Shown: in pieces, positions 27,306 to 36,032 of the stretch
Numbering within the stretch: position 1 is the first letter of the stretch
How the letters are laid out: the number at the start of each line of letters is the position of its first letter
Assembly (NCBI RefSeq): GCF_000373985.1
Contig: NZ_KB892924.1
Coordinates: forward strand, 20,050 to 84,049
Origin: Desulfobacter curvatus DSM 3379
GTDB lineage: Bacteria > Desulfobacterota > Desulfobacteria > Desulfobacterales > Desulfobacteraceae
Direction of reading: 5' to 3'
DNA length: 64,000 bases
Position numbers and translations under genes: made by a program
Notes under the pieces: model-generated
The model's input: the letters and a program-made list of their open reading frames with translations, nothing else
What the model was told of the DNA's origin: nothing
The model's database searches: none

Positions 27306-30300
27306 TATTTTTCATCCCTTCGATCAGACGGCCAGGCGATTTGACCAGATCCCCAAACAGGGTGAGCAGGCCTTTTCCCACTGCTGACGGGTGAAGGAGA
27401 ACTACTGTGGGATTTGATATTTTTCCATAGGCCCTGGCCGGCAAAGAGATAAGACGACCGTTGAGAATCGTATTTACAACCGGAATATATTTAATGATGG
27501 TATCAATAGTTTTAAGCGGGGCCACCAAAAAGGTGATATCCAGGGCGTCATTCAACGGATCTACCCATCCTTCGGCGATGATGGCCATATTGTCTGCGTC
27601 AATAAAGGATTTTTTTATATGCATCACGCTCTCTTTTACGTCTGCCTCGGCCGTAAATGTCTTAAATCCGAACCCCTGCTGCTGCAGGTCGGTGTCTCCT
27701 AAGATATTGAGTATTGATAAAAGCCTGGAAAGTAGTGTGGCCTTATATATACGGCCGGACTGCGCCTTGAAATTAAGATGCCCGTTCTGTTTGGATTTTA
27801 CCTGGGCCAAGGTCTGTGCCGCGCCTGATATCTCTCCCTTTAGTGTATAGCTTCCTTCAACAACACTTTGACTGCCTGTCAAGCATCCGATTGAAAGCGA
27901 TACCTCCTTTGCCTGATCCGTATTAAAAAAAAAGTGGGTCAAAACCTCCGGATTATCCCCGGTGTGGTTAATGGTTATCCGCCCTGTGAAGTCGAGACCG
28001 CAAAGACGTGCATGGGTGATATCTATATCCGTGCCCGGCTGATTAATTGTTACCTTTGCCTGAACCTTTTGGTATACACGCTGGTCATAGTCCAATGTAT
28101 CGACATTAAGAAAAATTTGTCCCTGTTTTACAAGGGGGCGAACCGGTGCGGCAGATGTTTTTTGGGGGGACAAAAGGGGATCAATATTAAGTGTGTCTGC
28201 AGTGATGGTGATATTGCCCGTTTTATCCGTTGAAACAGTTAACGAATTTTTTCCGGTCACCTCCTGAAGTTTCCGGTGAAGAAACGAATCCGGGCGAAGC
28301 ATGCTTTCCAAGGTTATTTTATCCAGTTTCCCCAAAAAATTAAGTTTGGGCATATCCGGTTTTCTGTAAAAGGCCACGTCCGCATGGGTTCGTTCCCCGT
28401 CCTCTATTTGAACTTCTGACGGGGTTATTTGGTCAATGTTTGGACCGTCTACCATGAAGAATACCTTTGTCCCCGAGATCGTGAGTAACTGCCCTTGAAA
28501 CAGACAGGCGTTCGCCTGTTTCACAAACTGTCCCCGGGTCAATGTCAGGGGCAGGACAATACTTTGGGTATATTCCGGTGAAATGTTTTTTTCAAGCCAG
28601 GCGGCGTCTTTAACTGCACAGGTAATTTCAGACAGCTTTATTGTTGAAGGGGTTGCGTTGAATGTGCAGAATAGATCGGATATCCCTTGGGTCTTGTCTG
28701 AAAATATGACACCCCCTTTATTCACCTGGCCTGTCATGTAAACCTGCCACAGATCTGGCGAGAACATGGGCCCTTCAACCCTGAGATCTTTAATGTCCAT
28801 GATACCGGAAAGATTTTTAACCGGGCCAAGTTTTTCCCTTGTTCCGGGTAAAAGATCAACCAGGGGGACCACCTGTTCCAGGATAATATTTGCGGCCATA
28901 TTTTTTATATTCATGGGCACTGAACCCCTGGTATCAATACCAGCATTAAGGTTCGAAATCCTGCTGTTTCCTATGGCACCTGACATGTTTTTCAAAACTA
29001 CCTCGTGTTTGTCCAAAAGAAAAGTGCCGTTGTCAATCCGGACAGGCAACGGCATACGCCGGTAGTTTCCGCTTGCCTGGATGTTTTTTGCTGTCACCTT
29101 GACATCCAAGTCTCTGTGGGTTGGGATGCTGTTGAGCTCAAGAACCGCATCCGCCCGGCCGGTCAGGCCGGATATGTTTGACATTTCCCGGGCAAGCGTC
29201 GTATCCGGCAATATGGAGATAAGGGTTGCAGGAAGTTCTGCTAAATCGACCTTTAGGGGGAATTTGCCTGAAAATGGGACGGTATGTTGATGAACCAGAT
29301 TGATATCAAGGTCACCCCCGGTGATAACGGTTTTTTTCACGTGGCCTGTTTTAGGGTGAATACTCAGTATTCCGTCCTTCATTTCTGCCCGACCCGAGGC
29401 ATTGTCTACAATGACGGGGACTTCGGGGATTTTAACGGTGGCAGATTCCGCACGACCGTTTATAAAAAGGTTTTCCGGGTTGAATAGTTGATTAATGTTT
29501 TGGCTTTTAAACCCTACGGTAATCTTTTGGGCGGTTCCAGCCCTGAGTATGTCAAACAGGATTTGGGATGTTTCAAGTCCGTTAAGCAGTGGCAGGCATA
29601 CCTGTCTTGCCTGGCTGATGTCAATCTGTTCACCGGTAAATTTAATACTTGAGGCTTCGTGTCCGGGGGATAGTGATAAATCCATTCCAACACGCCCTTT
29701 GGGATAAACAAGTTCCAACGGTGCAAGGTGTGCGGTTATCCTCTCTTCTGACAAGGCGAATTTAAGGTCAAACTCACCTGCATCAATGACATGGTTTTTG
29801 GGTGTTTGAAGATGGGCTTGAAGGGATGTGAGTTTTAGATTACCTGCAAGGAAGGTGTTCTCATCATGACGGCAGTCCACTGACAGGTGAGGAATCTCAA
29901 ATTCTGTTATTCGGCCTTTGAGTACGGATTCAAGTGTTGGAATAGAGCGCGTTTTCAGTCGAAACCCTGATATCTGCGCTTTGATATGCGCAGCCCGTGT
30001 TCGGCCTGTTATCCGAACCCGGCAGTCCATGGCGTCAAAATAATTTGATCGGGCATTGGCTATAATTATATCCAGATGATCCGTGTCTGTGGGGCTTAGA
30101 TCAAGCAATCCGTCAAATCTGTTCTTCACTGATAGGACAAAATCCGCCGGCGACATGGATTTGTTTTTTTGGGTAATATCCTTATTCTGGATCAGTTCAG
30201 GGGATTGAAGGATGATACGCTTTATAGCCGCATTCAACTTGAGCAACTGGGCCGGGTCCAGTTCCACCCGCGCGCTGTTGATTGTAATCCGGTTTCTTTG

Positions 30301-30540
30301 GTCAATCTGCGCAGATATATCTGTTATGCTAAGACTTGGCAGGGGATCGAGAAAAAACGCTAACTGATCAAACCGGACTTCAATGCCGGTTTTGTCTTGA
30401 AGAATCCTGGTCAGGCGCGCTTTGACCTGTTTTGTGTTGATCAATGGCGTGACGGCAAAGGATAGAGCTACTGCGCAGACGGTCGCGGTTACCGCCAAAA
30501 AAACAGCAATGCGCAGTATGCGTTTTTTGTTCATAACCAT
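27295..30540 (-). CDS. AsmA-like large envelope protein
   Basis: 1081 residues with one N-terminal membrane anchor (about 8-30) followed by a long beta-rich domain, ending with an AsmA_2-like C-terminus (ADVKESVMHIKKSFIDADNMAIIAEGWVDPLNDALDI). AsmA-like proteins (TamB, YhdP, AsmA) span the periplasm and help move phospholipids or assemble outer-membrane components. MVMNKKR offers two ATG starts six bases apart with weak ribosome sites. Placement next to a thioesterase and a periplasmic protease fits an envelope-lipid role, which is inference. Confidence 0.8.
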   Translation of the reverse strand: MVMNKKRILRIAVFLAVTATVCAVALSFAVTPLINTKQVKARLTRILQDKTGIEVRFDQLAFFLDPLPSLSITDISAQIDQRNRITINSARVELDPAQLLKLNAAIKRIILQSPELIQNKDITQKNKSMSPADFVLSVKNRFDGLLDLSPTDTDHLDIIIANARSNYFDAMDCRVRITGRTRAAHIKAQISGFRLKTRSIPTLESVLKGRITEFEIPHLSVDCRHDENTFLAGNLKLTSLQAHLQTPKNHVIDAGEFDLKFALSEERITAHLAPLELVYPKGRVGMDLSLSPGHEASSIKFTGEQIDISQARQVCLPLLNGLETSQILFDILRAGTAQKITVGFKSQNINQLFNPENLFINGRAESATVKIPEVPVIVDNASGRAEMKDGILSIHPKTGHVKKTVITGGDLDINLVHQHTVPFSGKFPLKVDLAELPATLISILPDTTLAREMSNISGLTGRADAVLELNSIPTHRDLDVKVTAKNIQASGNYRRMPLPVRIDNGTFLLDKHEVVLKNMSGAIGNSRISNLNAGIDTRGSVPMNIKNMAANIILEQVVPLVDLLPGTREKLGPVKNLSGIMDIKDLRVEGPMFSPDLWQVYMTGQVNKGGVIFSDKTQGISDLFCTFNATPSTIKLSEITCAVKDAAWLEKNISPEYTQSIVLPLTLTRGQFVKQANACLFQGQLLTISGTKVFFMVDGPNIDQITPSEVQIEDGERTHADVAFYRKPDMPKLNFLGKLDKITLESMLRPDSFLHRKLQEVTGKNSLTVSTDKTGNITITADTLNIDPLLSPQKTSAAPVRPLVKQGQIFLNVDTLDYDQRVYQKVQAKVTINQPGTDIDITHARLCGLDFTGRITINHTGDNPEVLTHFFFNTDQAKEVSLSIGCLTGSQSVVEGSYTLKGEISGAAQTLAQVKSKQNGHLNFKAQSGRIYKATLLSRLLSILNILGDTDLQQQGFGFKTFTAEADVKESVMHIKKSFIDADNMAIIAEGWVDPLNDALDITFLVAPLKTIDTIIKYIPVVNTILNGRLISLPARAYGKISNPTVVLLHPSAVGKGLLTLFGDLVKSPGRLIEGMKNNEE

Positions 30541-30630
30541 GCATTCATATTGGTTTGGGTAAAAGAATCATTGATTGTGTCTTATCCATTATGGATCGCC
30601 TTGGGCCCTGAACGGTGATAAAATCGAATG

Positions 30631-32685
30631 CTACTGCCAGCTGTATCCGATTTTATGGCTTAACGTAATAAAATCTGCAGCAATGTATTTGGCCTGGTCT
30701 GTCAGGATCTCCTTGATCTCTTCTTTTTCCGGGTCAATATCCTCCAGGGATGCCAGCGGTTTTTCCCCTTTCTGTTTCCGGTAATTGTTTTCCAGGGCCA
30801 GCTCTTTTTTGTTAAAGGCGGTGTCCGTTTTCAGGCGTTCCGAAAGATTCAAGGAGAGGCTTTTTTGTTCACTCAATGATTCTGCCAATTGAATTCGCTG
30901 GTTGAGATATTTAATGCCAAAGGATTTTTCCACTCTTTTTTTATAGGCATCGTCCAACGGTTTGATCATGGGCTGCAAAGACATATATTCTGAATAACGG
31001 GTGGCATCAATATGGTCCCAGAGCAGGGCGCCGTCAAGGGCGCTTTCTCCGGTATCTTTGGTCCTGTAAATCCGGGGAAACCAGATGTCGGGTTCAACGC
31101 CTTTGTGTTGGGTGCTTTCACCCGAGACCCGGTAAAATTTGGCAGAGGTCATTTTCAATCGCCCGTCTCCCAATGGTTTGAGTTCCTGAACCGTGCCCTT
31201 GCCAAAACTCCGGGTGCCCACAATAAGGCCCCGGTGATAATCTTGGATGGCTCCTGCAAAAATTTCACTGGCCGATGCGCTCATCCTGTTGATGAGCACC
31301 ATAAGGGGACCTGTGTAGAGGATCTTCGGATCTTCATCATACAGGCGCGATACCCTGAATTTTGTTTTGACCTGTACCGTGGGGCCATATTTAAGGAACA
31401 GCCCGGTCAGGTCATTGGCTTCTTTAAGCGATCCCCCCCCATTGTCCCTTAAATCAATAATCAACCCGTCAATGCTTTCTTTTTTCAGCTGCCCCAGCAG
31501 TTTTGTCACATCTCTTGTGGTGCTTTTGTAATCCGGGTCTCCCCTGTGGTAGGCATCAAAATCTATATAGAAATTGGGGATGTCAATGATACCCAGCTTA
31601 TAGGTCCGGTCGTTTGAGGTTAACTCCACCACCTTTTTTTGGGCGGACTGCTCCTCAAGTTTTACCTTGTCACGTTTGATGCTGATGGTGTCGGTTACAC
31701 TGGATTTTCGGGCAGGGATAATCTTTAGCCGCACAAAGGTGTCCTTGGGGCCCCGAATCAATTTGACCACATCGTCAATGCGCTGGCCAATGGTGTCCTT
31801 GATCTCTCCATCCCGGCCCTGGCCCACGCCAATGATCTTATCCCCGGGGGCCAGTTTCTGGGATTTGTCTGCCGGACCTTTGGGAATAAGCCGGACCACC
31901 TTTGTGTATTCATACTCATTTTGCAGCACTGCCCCAATACCTTCTAAGCTCAGCTTCATATGAATATCAAAATCCTCGGACAGGCGGGGGGCAAAATATT
32001 GGGAATGGGGATCAAAAGACATGGTGACGGCATTCATGAAAATCTGGAATACGTCCCGGGATTGTGTCTGGGACAGGTGGGATAGCCGGTTGGTATAGAT
32101 TTTTTCCAGGGTTTCTGAAATTTCATCATCCGAGGTTTTGTCTATTTTCAAATTAATAATATGGTTTTTCAGTTCTTTTTTCCACAGGGGTTTAAGGCCT
32201 GAGGTGTCGCGGATAAAGGGTTTGTGTTCATAGTCAATGACAAGGGTGTCGTTTTTGGTAAAATCAATTCGGGTTTGCCAGGATTTGGCAAGTTCAAGAA
32301 TATATTCAAGGCGCTGTTCGCTGCGGGACCGGTAGAGGTTGAAAATTTCAAAGGCCGGTCCAAGATTACCGGTTTTCAGATATTTATACATCAGCATTTT
32401 CAACGGCTGAAAATCACTAAGGTCCGCCTGGGTCAGAAGATGCCTGCCCGGATCCAGGGATTTGATATACCGGTCAAACACCAGAGCAGACATATGTTTA
32501 TCCAGTCTTTTGCCGGTAAAGTGGTCCCGTTCAAGGGCATTGACAATGGTGGTACACTGTTGGGACTGCTCATCCTGAAAGGTCAGTTCGGCAATTTGTG
32601 CATGGCAAAGTGGTGCGCAATAAAAAAAGACGGCAACAACCATTACTGCCCGAAGTCTGTGGTAAAGTTTATTGATCTTTGTCAT
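30631..32685 (-). CDS. prc: Tail-specific (carboxy-terminal processing) protease
   Basis: 684 residues: signal peptide (about 1-29), an N-terminal helical domain, a PDZ domain (about 235-320, LEGIGAVLQNEYEYTKVVRLIPKGPADKS region) and the S41 protease core with Ser in SASASEIFAG and Lys in GTRSFGKGTVQ. The C-terminal DUF3340-like tail matches Prc/Tsp. It trims periplasmic proteins at non-polar C-termini, including cell-wall hydrolases. Its start overlaps ylqF by 17 bases. Confidence 0.93.
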   Translation of the reverse strand: MTKINKLYHRLRAVMVVAVFFYCAPLCHAQIAELTFQDEQSQQCTTIVNALERDHFTGKRLDKHMSALVFDRYIKSLDPGRHLLTQADLSDFQPLKMLMYKYLKTGNLGPAFEIFNLYRSRSEQRLEYILELAKSWQTRIDFTKNDTLVIDYEHKPFIRDTSGLKPLWKKELKNHIINLKIDKTSDDEISETLEKIYTNRLSHLSQTQSRDVFQIFMNAVTMSFDPHSQYFAPRLSEDFDIHMKLSLEGIGAVLQNEYEYTKVVRLIPKGPADKSQKLAPGDKIIGVGQGRDGEIKDTIGQRIDDVVKLIRGPKDTFVRLKIIPARKSSVTDTISIKRDKVKLEEQSAQKKVVELTSNDRTYKLGIIDIPNFYIDFDAYHRGDPDYKSTTRDVTKLLGQLKKESIDGLIIDLRDNGGGSLKEANDLTGLFLKYGPTVQVKTKFRVSRLYDEDPKILYTGPLMVLINRMSASASEIFAGAIQDYHRGLIVGTRSFGKGTVQELKPLGDGRLKMTSAKFYRVSGESTQHKGVEPDIWFPRIYRTKDTGESALDGALLWDHIDATRYSEYMSLQPMIKPLDDAYKKRVEKSFGIKYLNQRIQLAESLSEQKSLSLNLSERLKTDTAFNKKELALENNYRKQKGEKPLASLEDIDPEKEEIKEILTDQAKYIAADFITLSHKIGYSWQ

Positions 32686-33523
32686 AGTCTAAGTTTATAT
32701 CCTTTGGTGTTTCAAAACTGATCCGGCCAAGTCTGCCGGATCTAAGATCTCTGATAATAAGTTGTGATGCTTTTTGAACATCGACATATCCGCCTTTTTT
32801 TAGACATCCCCGGGCTTTGCCCACCGATTCGATAAGTGTCTGGGGAGTCCCGGGCATCGGATTTAAAAACGGGTAACGCTCAGCAAGGCAGGCCGGGTAT
32901 CTTTCCAGTAAAAACTGTGCGGCAAAATAGGCGATTTCATGGTAGTCAACGGCTGTATCACTGATCGCCCCGGATGCAGCCAAAGCCAGTCCGCGCTGTC
33001 TGGGTTCAATCACCGGCCACAGGATACCCGGGGTATCGTAAATATCAATGTTGCCTTTAAGGCTGGTGCGCTGCTGGTGGCGGGTCACAGCCGGTACATT
33101 TCCGGTCTTTGCCACTTTCCGGCCGGCCAGGGTGTTCAGGATCGTGGATTTTCCGGTGTTAGGAATTCCCACCACCATGACTTTGGCTTTTCTTGCTTTA
33201 TTTCTGTCTACTTGCGACACAAGTGCTTGTAGGGCATGTGAGGTTTCCTGCAGACGGGTCCCGCAGATGGCTGCCGCCGGCAGTTTGATGTCCCGGTTAA
33301 AATATTCAAGCCAGGCCTGTGTCGCCTCCGGGTCGGCAATATCCGCCTTGTTCAGTACTTTCAACCGGTTTTTGCCCGTGGCAATCCGGTCTAAAAAGGG
33401 GTTTGAACTGGACGACGGCAGCCTTGCATCCACCACCTCAAGCAGGGCATCCACCTTGGCAATAGAACTTTTAAGTTGATTTTTTGTTTCCAACATATGG
33501 CCGGGAAACCACTGGATATTCAT
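32669..33523 (-). CDS. ylqF: Ribosome-assembly GTPase YlqF/RbgA
   Basis: 284 residues, a circularly permuted GTPase: G4 NKAD (58-61) precedes G1 GIPNTGKST (119-127) and G3 DTPG (163-166). It acts in late assembly of the large ribosomal subunit. The N-terminal IQWFPGHM is diagnostic. The ATG overlaps the stop of the upstream small membrane-protein gene (ATGA), and its end overlaps prc, so suhB, the small gene, ylqF and prc look like one transcript. Confidence 0.94.
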   Translation of the reverse strand: MNIQWFPGHMLETKNQLKSSIAKVDALLEVVDARLPSSSSNPFLDRIATGKNRLKVLNKADIADPEATQAWLEYFNRDIKLPAAAICGTRLQETSHALQALVSQVDRNKARKAKVMVVGIPNTGKSTILNTLAGRKVAKTGNVPAVTRHQQRTSLKGNIDIYDTPGILWPVIEPRQRGLALAASGAISDTAVDYHEIAYFAAQFLLERYPACLAERYPFLNPMPGTPQTLIESVGKARGCLKKGGYVDVQKASQLIIRDLRSGRLGRISFETPKDINLDYDKDQ

Positions 33524-33768
33524 CGTTTTATTTTCTTGACGTCTTGTTGGTGATTGATTGTTTTTTCCGGCAGCATGGGCCCTTGCTCAACACTGTCTTT
33601 TTGAAAAAGATACAGATATGAAAAGAGGACCGCAATGATACTGGAACCTATAAATCCGCTGACGGCAAAAACAATGGTATATCCAATCCAGTCGTAATGC
33701 TTATAGTATCCAAAGGCACCGCCGGCTGTCAGGCTTAAAATAAATATAAGAGTAAAAATAAAGTTCAT
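33520..33768 (-). CDS. Small two-helix membrane protein, unknown function
   Basis: 82 residues from ATG 33768, or 94 from ATG 33804, which lies inside suhB; neither has a clear Shine-Dalgarno. Two hydrophobic segments (about 2-20 and 30-55) and a charged C-terminal tail (about 58-82, ending KKIKR) are seen. Its stop overlaps the ylqF start as ATGA, which supports expression. I recognise no family. Confidence 0.6.
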   Translation of the reverse strand: MNFIFTLIFILSLTAGGAFGYYKHYDWIGYTIVFAVSGFIGSSIIAVLFSYLYLFQKDSVEQGPMLPEKTINHQQDVKKIKR

Positions 33769-33788
33769 GAGTCCATTAACGTGTAAAG

Positions 33789-34604
33789 TTATGCAGATGC
33801 ACAAAATCCTGCCAGGATATGGATCAATTCATTGTGCAACCCTTTGTTTGAAGCCGCAAAGCCTTTTTCCGGGAATTGCCTGCCGCCTGTAAAATCGGTG
33901 ACCACACCCCCGGCTTCCCTTAAAATAACGGTCCCTGCAGCAATGTCATAAATATTGAGATTTATTTCCCAGAAGCCGTCCAGGCTACCCAGGGCCGTAT
34001 AACAAAGATCCAACGCCGCAGATCCGAACCGCCTGATATCCCGAAGTTTGGGTACAATCTCGTTAAAAATAGGCAGGTTATTGTCTTCAAGACCGGCTCT
34101 GAGGCACGCAAAACCGGTCGCCATGACCGCGTTGCCAAGTTCCCTGGTTTCGGAAACATGGATCGGGGTGTCACCCACAAATGCACCTTTGCCTTTTTCA
34201 GCATAAAAGAGTTGGTCGATCGCCGGGGCATAGACCACGCCAAGCACCAACTCCCCCTCTTTTTCAAGAGCAATGCTGATGCTGTAAAAGGGCAGCCGGT
34301 GAACAAACGACGTGGTGCCGTCTATGGGATCAATGATCCACCTGAATGCACTTTTTGCCTGGACAGCTCCGTACTCTTCTCCGAGTACACCATGGTCCGG
34401 ATACCTGGCAAGGATCGCTTTAACCAGAAACGATTCAACTTGTTTGTCTATTTCCGTGACAATATCTTTTGCTGATTTAAATTCAAGGTCATGGGAAGTC
34501 AGGTCTTTTTGGCCTTCAAGGCAGATCCCCCCCGCTTCACGGGCCAAATTTTTTATAAAAGAAATCAAGATATCAACCGTTTTTAACTCATTTACCAAGG
34601 ACAT
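33789..34604 (-). CDS. Inositol-monophosphatase family phosphatase (SuhB-like)
   Basis: 271 residues. Metal-binding GEE (75-77) and the signature WIIDPIDGTTSF (89-100) plus YDIAAGTVILREAGG near the C-terminus place it in the Li+-sensitive phosphatase family. It removes phosphate from inositol 1-phosphate or similar sugars (fructose 1,6-bisphosphate, NADP in relatives). It heads the probable operon with ylqF and prc. Confidence 0.9.
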   Translation of the reverse strand: MSLVNELKTVDILISFIKNLAREAGGICLEGQKDLTSHDLEFKSAKDIVTEIDKQVESFLVKAILARYPDHGVLGEEYGAVQAKSAFRWIIDPIDGTTSFVHRLPFYSISIALEKEGELVLGVVYAPAIDQLFYAEKGKGAFVGDTPIHVSETRELGNAVMATGFACLRAGLEDNNLPIFNEIVPKLRDIRRFGSAALDLCYTALGSLDGFWEINLNIYDIAAGTVILREAGGVVTDFTGGRQFPEKGFAASNKGLHNELIHILAGFCASA

Positions 34605-34853
34605 TCATCCTTGGGACCATTAAAATAAGATTGATTATTATGGCATATTACTTGGCATTTGAAAATACCCGGCACATCCATTGGAAAAACATCGACCTTA
34701 CTGTTTTGGGGGTACAGGATAACCATGCGAATACACAATTTCACGGGCTTGATTTTTAACGTATGACATGCAATGATTGTCATTGATTTTTCTGACCGGT
34801 TTCACAATTCTGGGGAACCAAGGCGTTAACCCCCACACAATAGCGGGGATATT

Positions 34854-36032
34854 ATGAAACGATTTCTTGTTTTCACTGTTTTTTTGATAATGTTTGTCGC
34901 ATATTCAGCACTTGCGGCTGAAGAAATGTTTGAACTGCCCACAACTGAACTGCCCACATCTGAATTTTCCACGTCTGAATTACATAAATCCGAATTAGCC
35001 ACATCCGGACCACCCATTGTGAGGACCCACATCCCCACCCTGGTGGAGGTCGTTCGTTTTTCCGGCGATATCCGTCTTTGTGGGGAAAAAATACCGTTCA
35101 CAGACCCCGAGGTCAGGGAGCGGCTTGAAAAAGAGATGATGCTGGCTGTATGGAACCGTCCCCAGGTGATGCTTTGGCTCAAACGGGCCCACCGGTGGTT
35201 TCCCCACATCGAAAGCGTTTTAAAGCAGGAAAAACTGCCCTTGGATTTAAAATATCTGCCCATTGTGGAAAGTGCGCTTTTGTCCTATGGAGAATCCCCT
35301 AAAGGTGCGGTTGGATACTGGCAGTTTATAAAAAGTACAGGGCAAAGATACGGGTTGCGCATTGATTCAAATGTTGACGAGCGCCGGAACATGTTTCGTG
35401 CGACCCAGGCGGCCTGTCGCTATCTTAAAGATCTTTATTCCCAGTTTGGCTCATACCTGCTGGCCATGTCCGCTTATAATATGGGGGAGTATGGTTTGAG
35501 CAAGTCCATGGAACGTCAGGATACCCGGGATTTTTTTTCCCTTTATCTGCCTTTGGAAACCCAGCGGTATATCCTGAAAATGGTTGCGGTCAAATTGATC
35601 ATGTCCAACCCGGAAGCGTATGGCTTTCTTCTTGAACCCCAGGATCTTTATCCGGTATTTACGTTTTCTGAAATCAAGCTTTCAACAGAAAGTGTTGTGC
35701 CTTTATCCATAATCGCCAAGGCTTGTGAACTCCCATTCAAAACCATTAAGGATTATAACCCCCAACTCCGGGGCTATGATTTGGAGAAAGGTACCACCAC
35801 GCTTCTTGTGCCCGAGGGAAAGCATAAGGATTTCCAGAAAAAATTTGCCTCCCTTTACAAAACCCTGGCTAAAAAGCAGTTGTCTTCTACAAAGTACCAT
35901 GTGGTCAAATCAGGGGAAAGCCTTTCAGCCATTGCAAGAAAATATGATATCTCCCTGTACACATTGCAAAAACTTAACAAACCGTCAAAGAGGCATATCA
36001 TTCATCCCGGGGATAAATTGCGTGTGCAATGA
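34854..36032 (+). CDS. MltD-like membrane-bound lytic murein transglycosylase with LysM
   Basis: 392 residues: signal peptide (about 1-22), a 25-residue low-complexity segment with a five-residue repeat (27-51), an SLT lysozyme-like domain (about 115-230, catalytic Glu in PIVESALLSYGESPKGAVGYWQF), and a LysM domain (about 346-391, YHVVKSGESLSAIARKYDIS). It cleaves peptidoglycan glycan strands to 1,6-anhydro products. No lipobox is evident. The last 31 bases overlap the convergent SidJ-like gene. Confidence 0.9.
   Translation: MKRFLVFTVFLIMFVAYSALAAEEMFELPTTELPTSEFSTSELHKSELATSGPPIVRTHIPTLVEVVRFSGDIRLCGEKIPFTDPEVRERLEKEMMLAVWNRPQVMLWLKRAHRWFPHIESVLKQEKLPLDLKYLPIVESALLSYGESPKGAVGYWQFIKSTGQRYGLRIDSNVDERRNMFRATQAACRYLKDLYSQFGSYLLAMSAYNMGEYGLSKSMERQDTRDFFSLYLPLETQRYILKMVAVKLIMSNPEAYGFLLEPQDLYPVFTFSEIKLSTESVVPLSIIAKACELPFKTIKDYNPQLRGYDLEKGTTTLLVPEGKHKDFQKKFASLYKTLAKKQLSSTKYHVVKSGESLSAIARKYDISLYTLQKLNKPSKRHIIHPGDKLRVQ
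34932..35006 (+). repeat. Five-unit 15-bp tandem repeat inside the transglycosylase gene
   Basis: Units begin at 34932, 34947, 34962, 34977 and 34992, each starting GAA(C/T)T and encoding Glu-Leu/Phe-x-(Thr/Lys)-(Ser/Thr). The first two differ at one base; later ones have diverged. It lies just after the signal peptide and probably forms a flexible linker. Confidence 0.85.
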
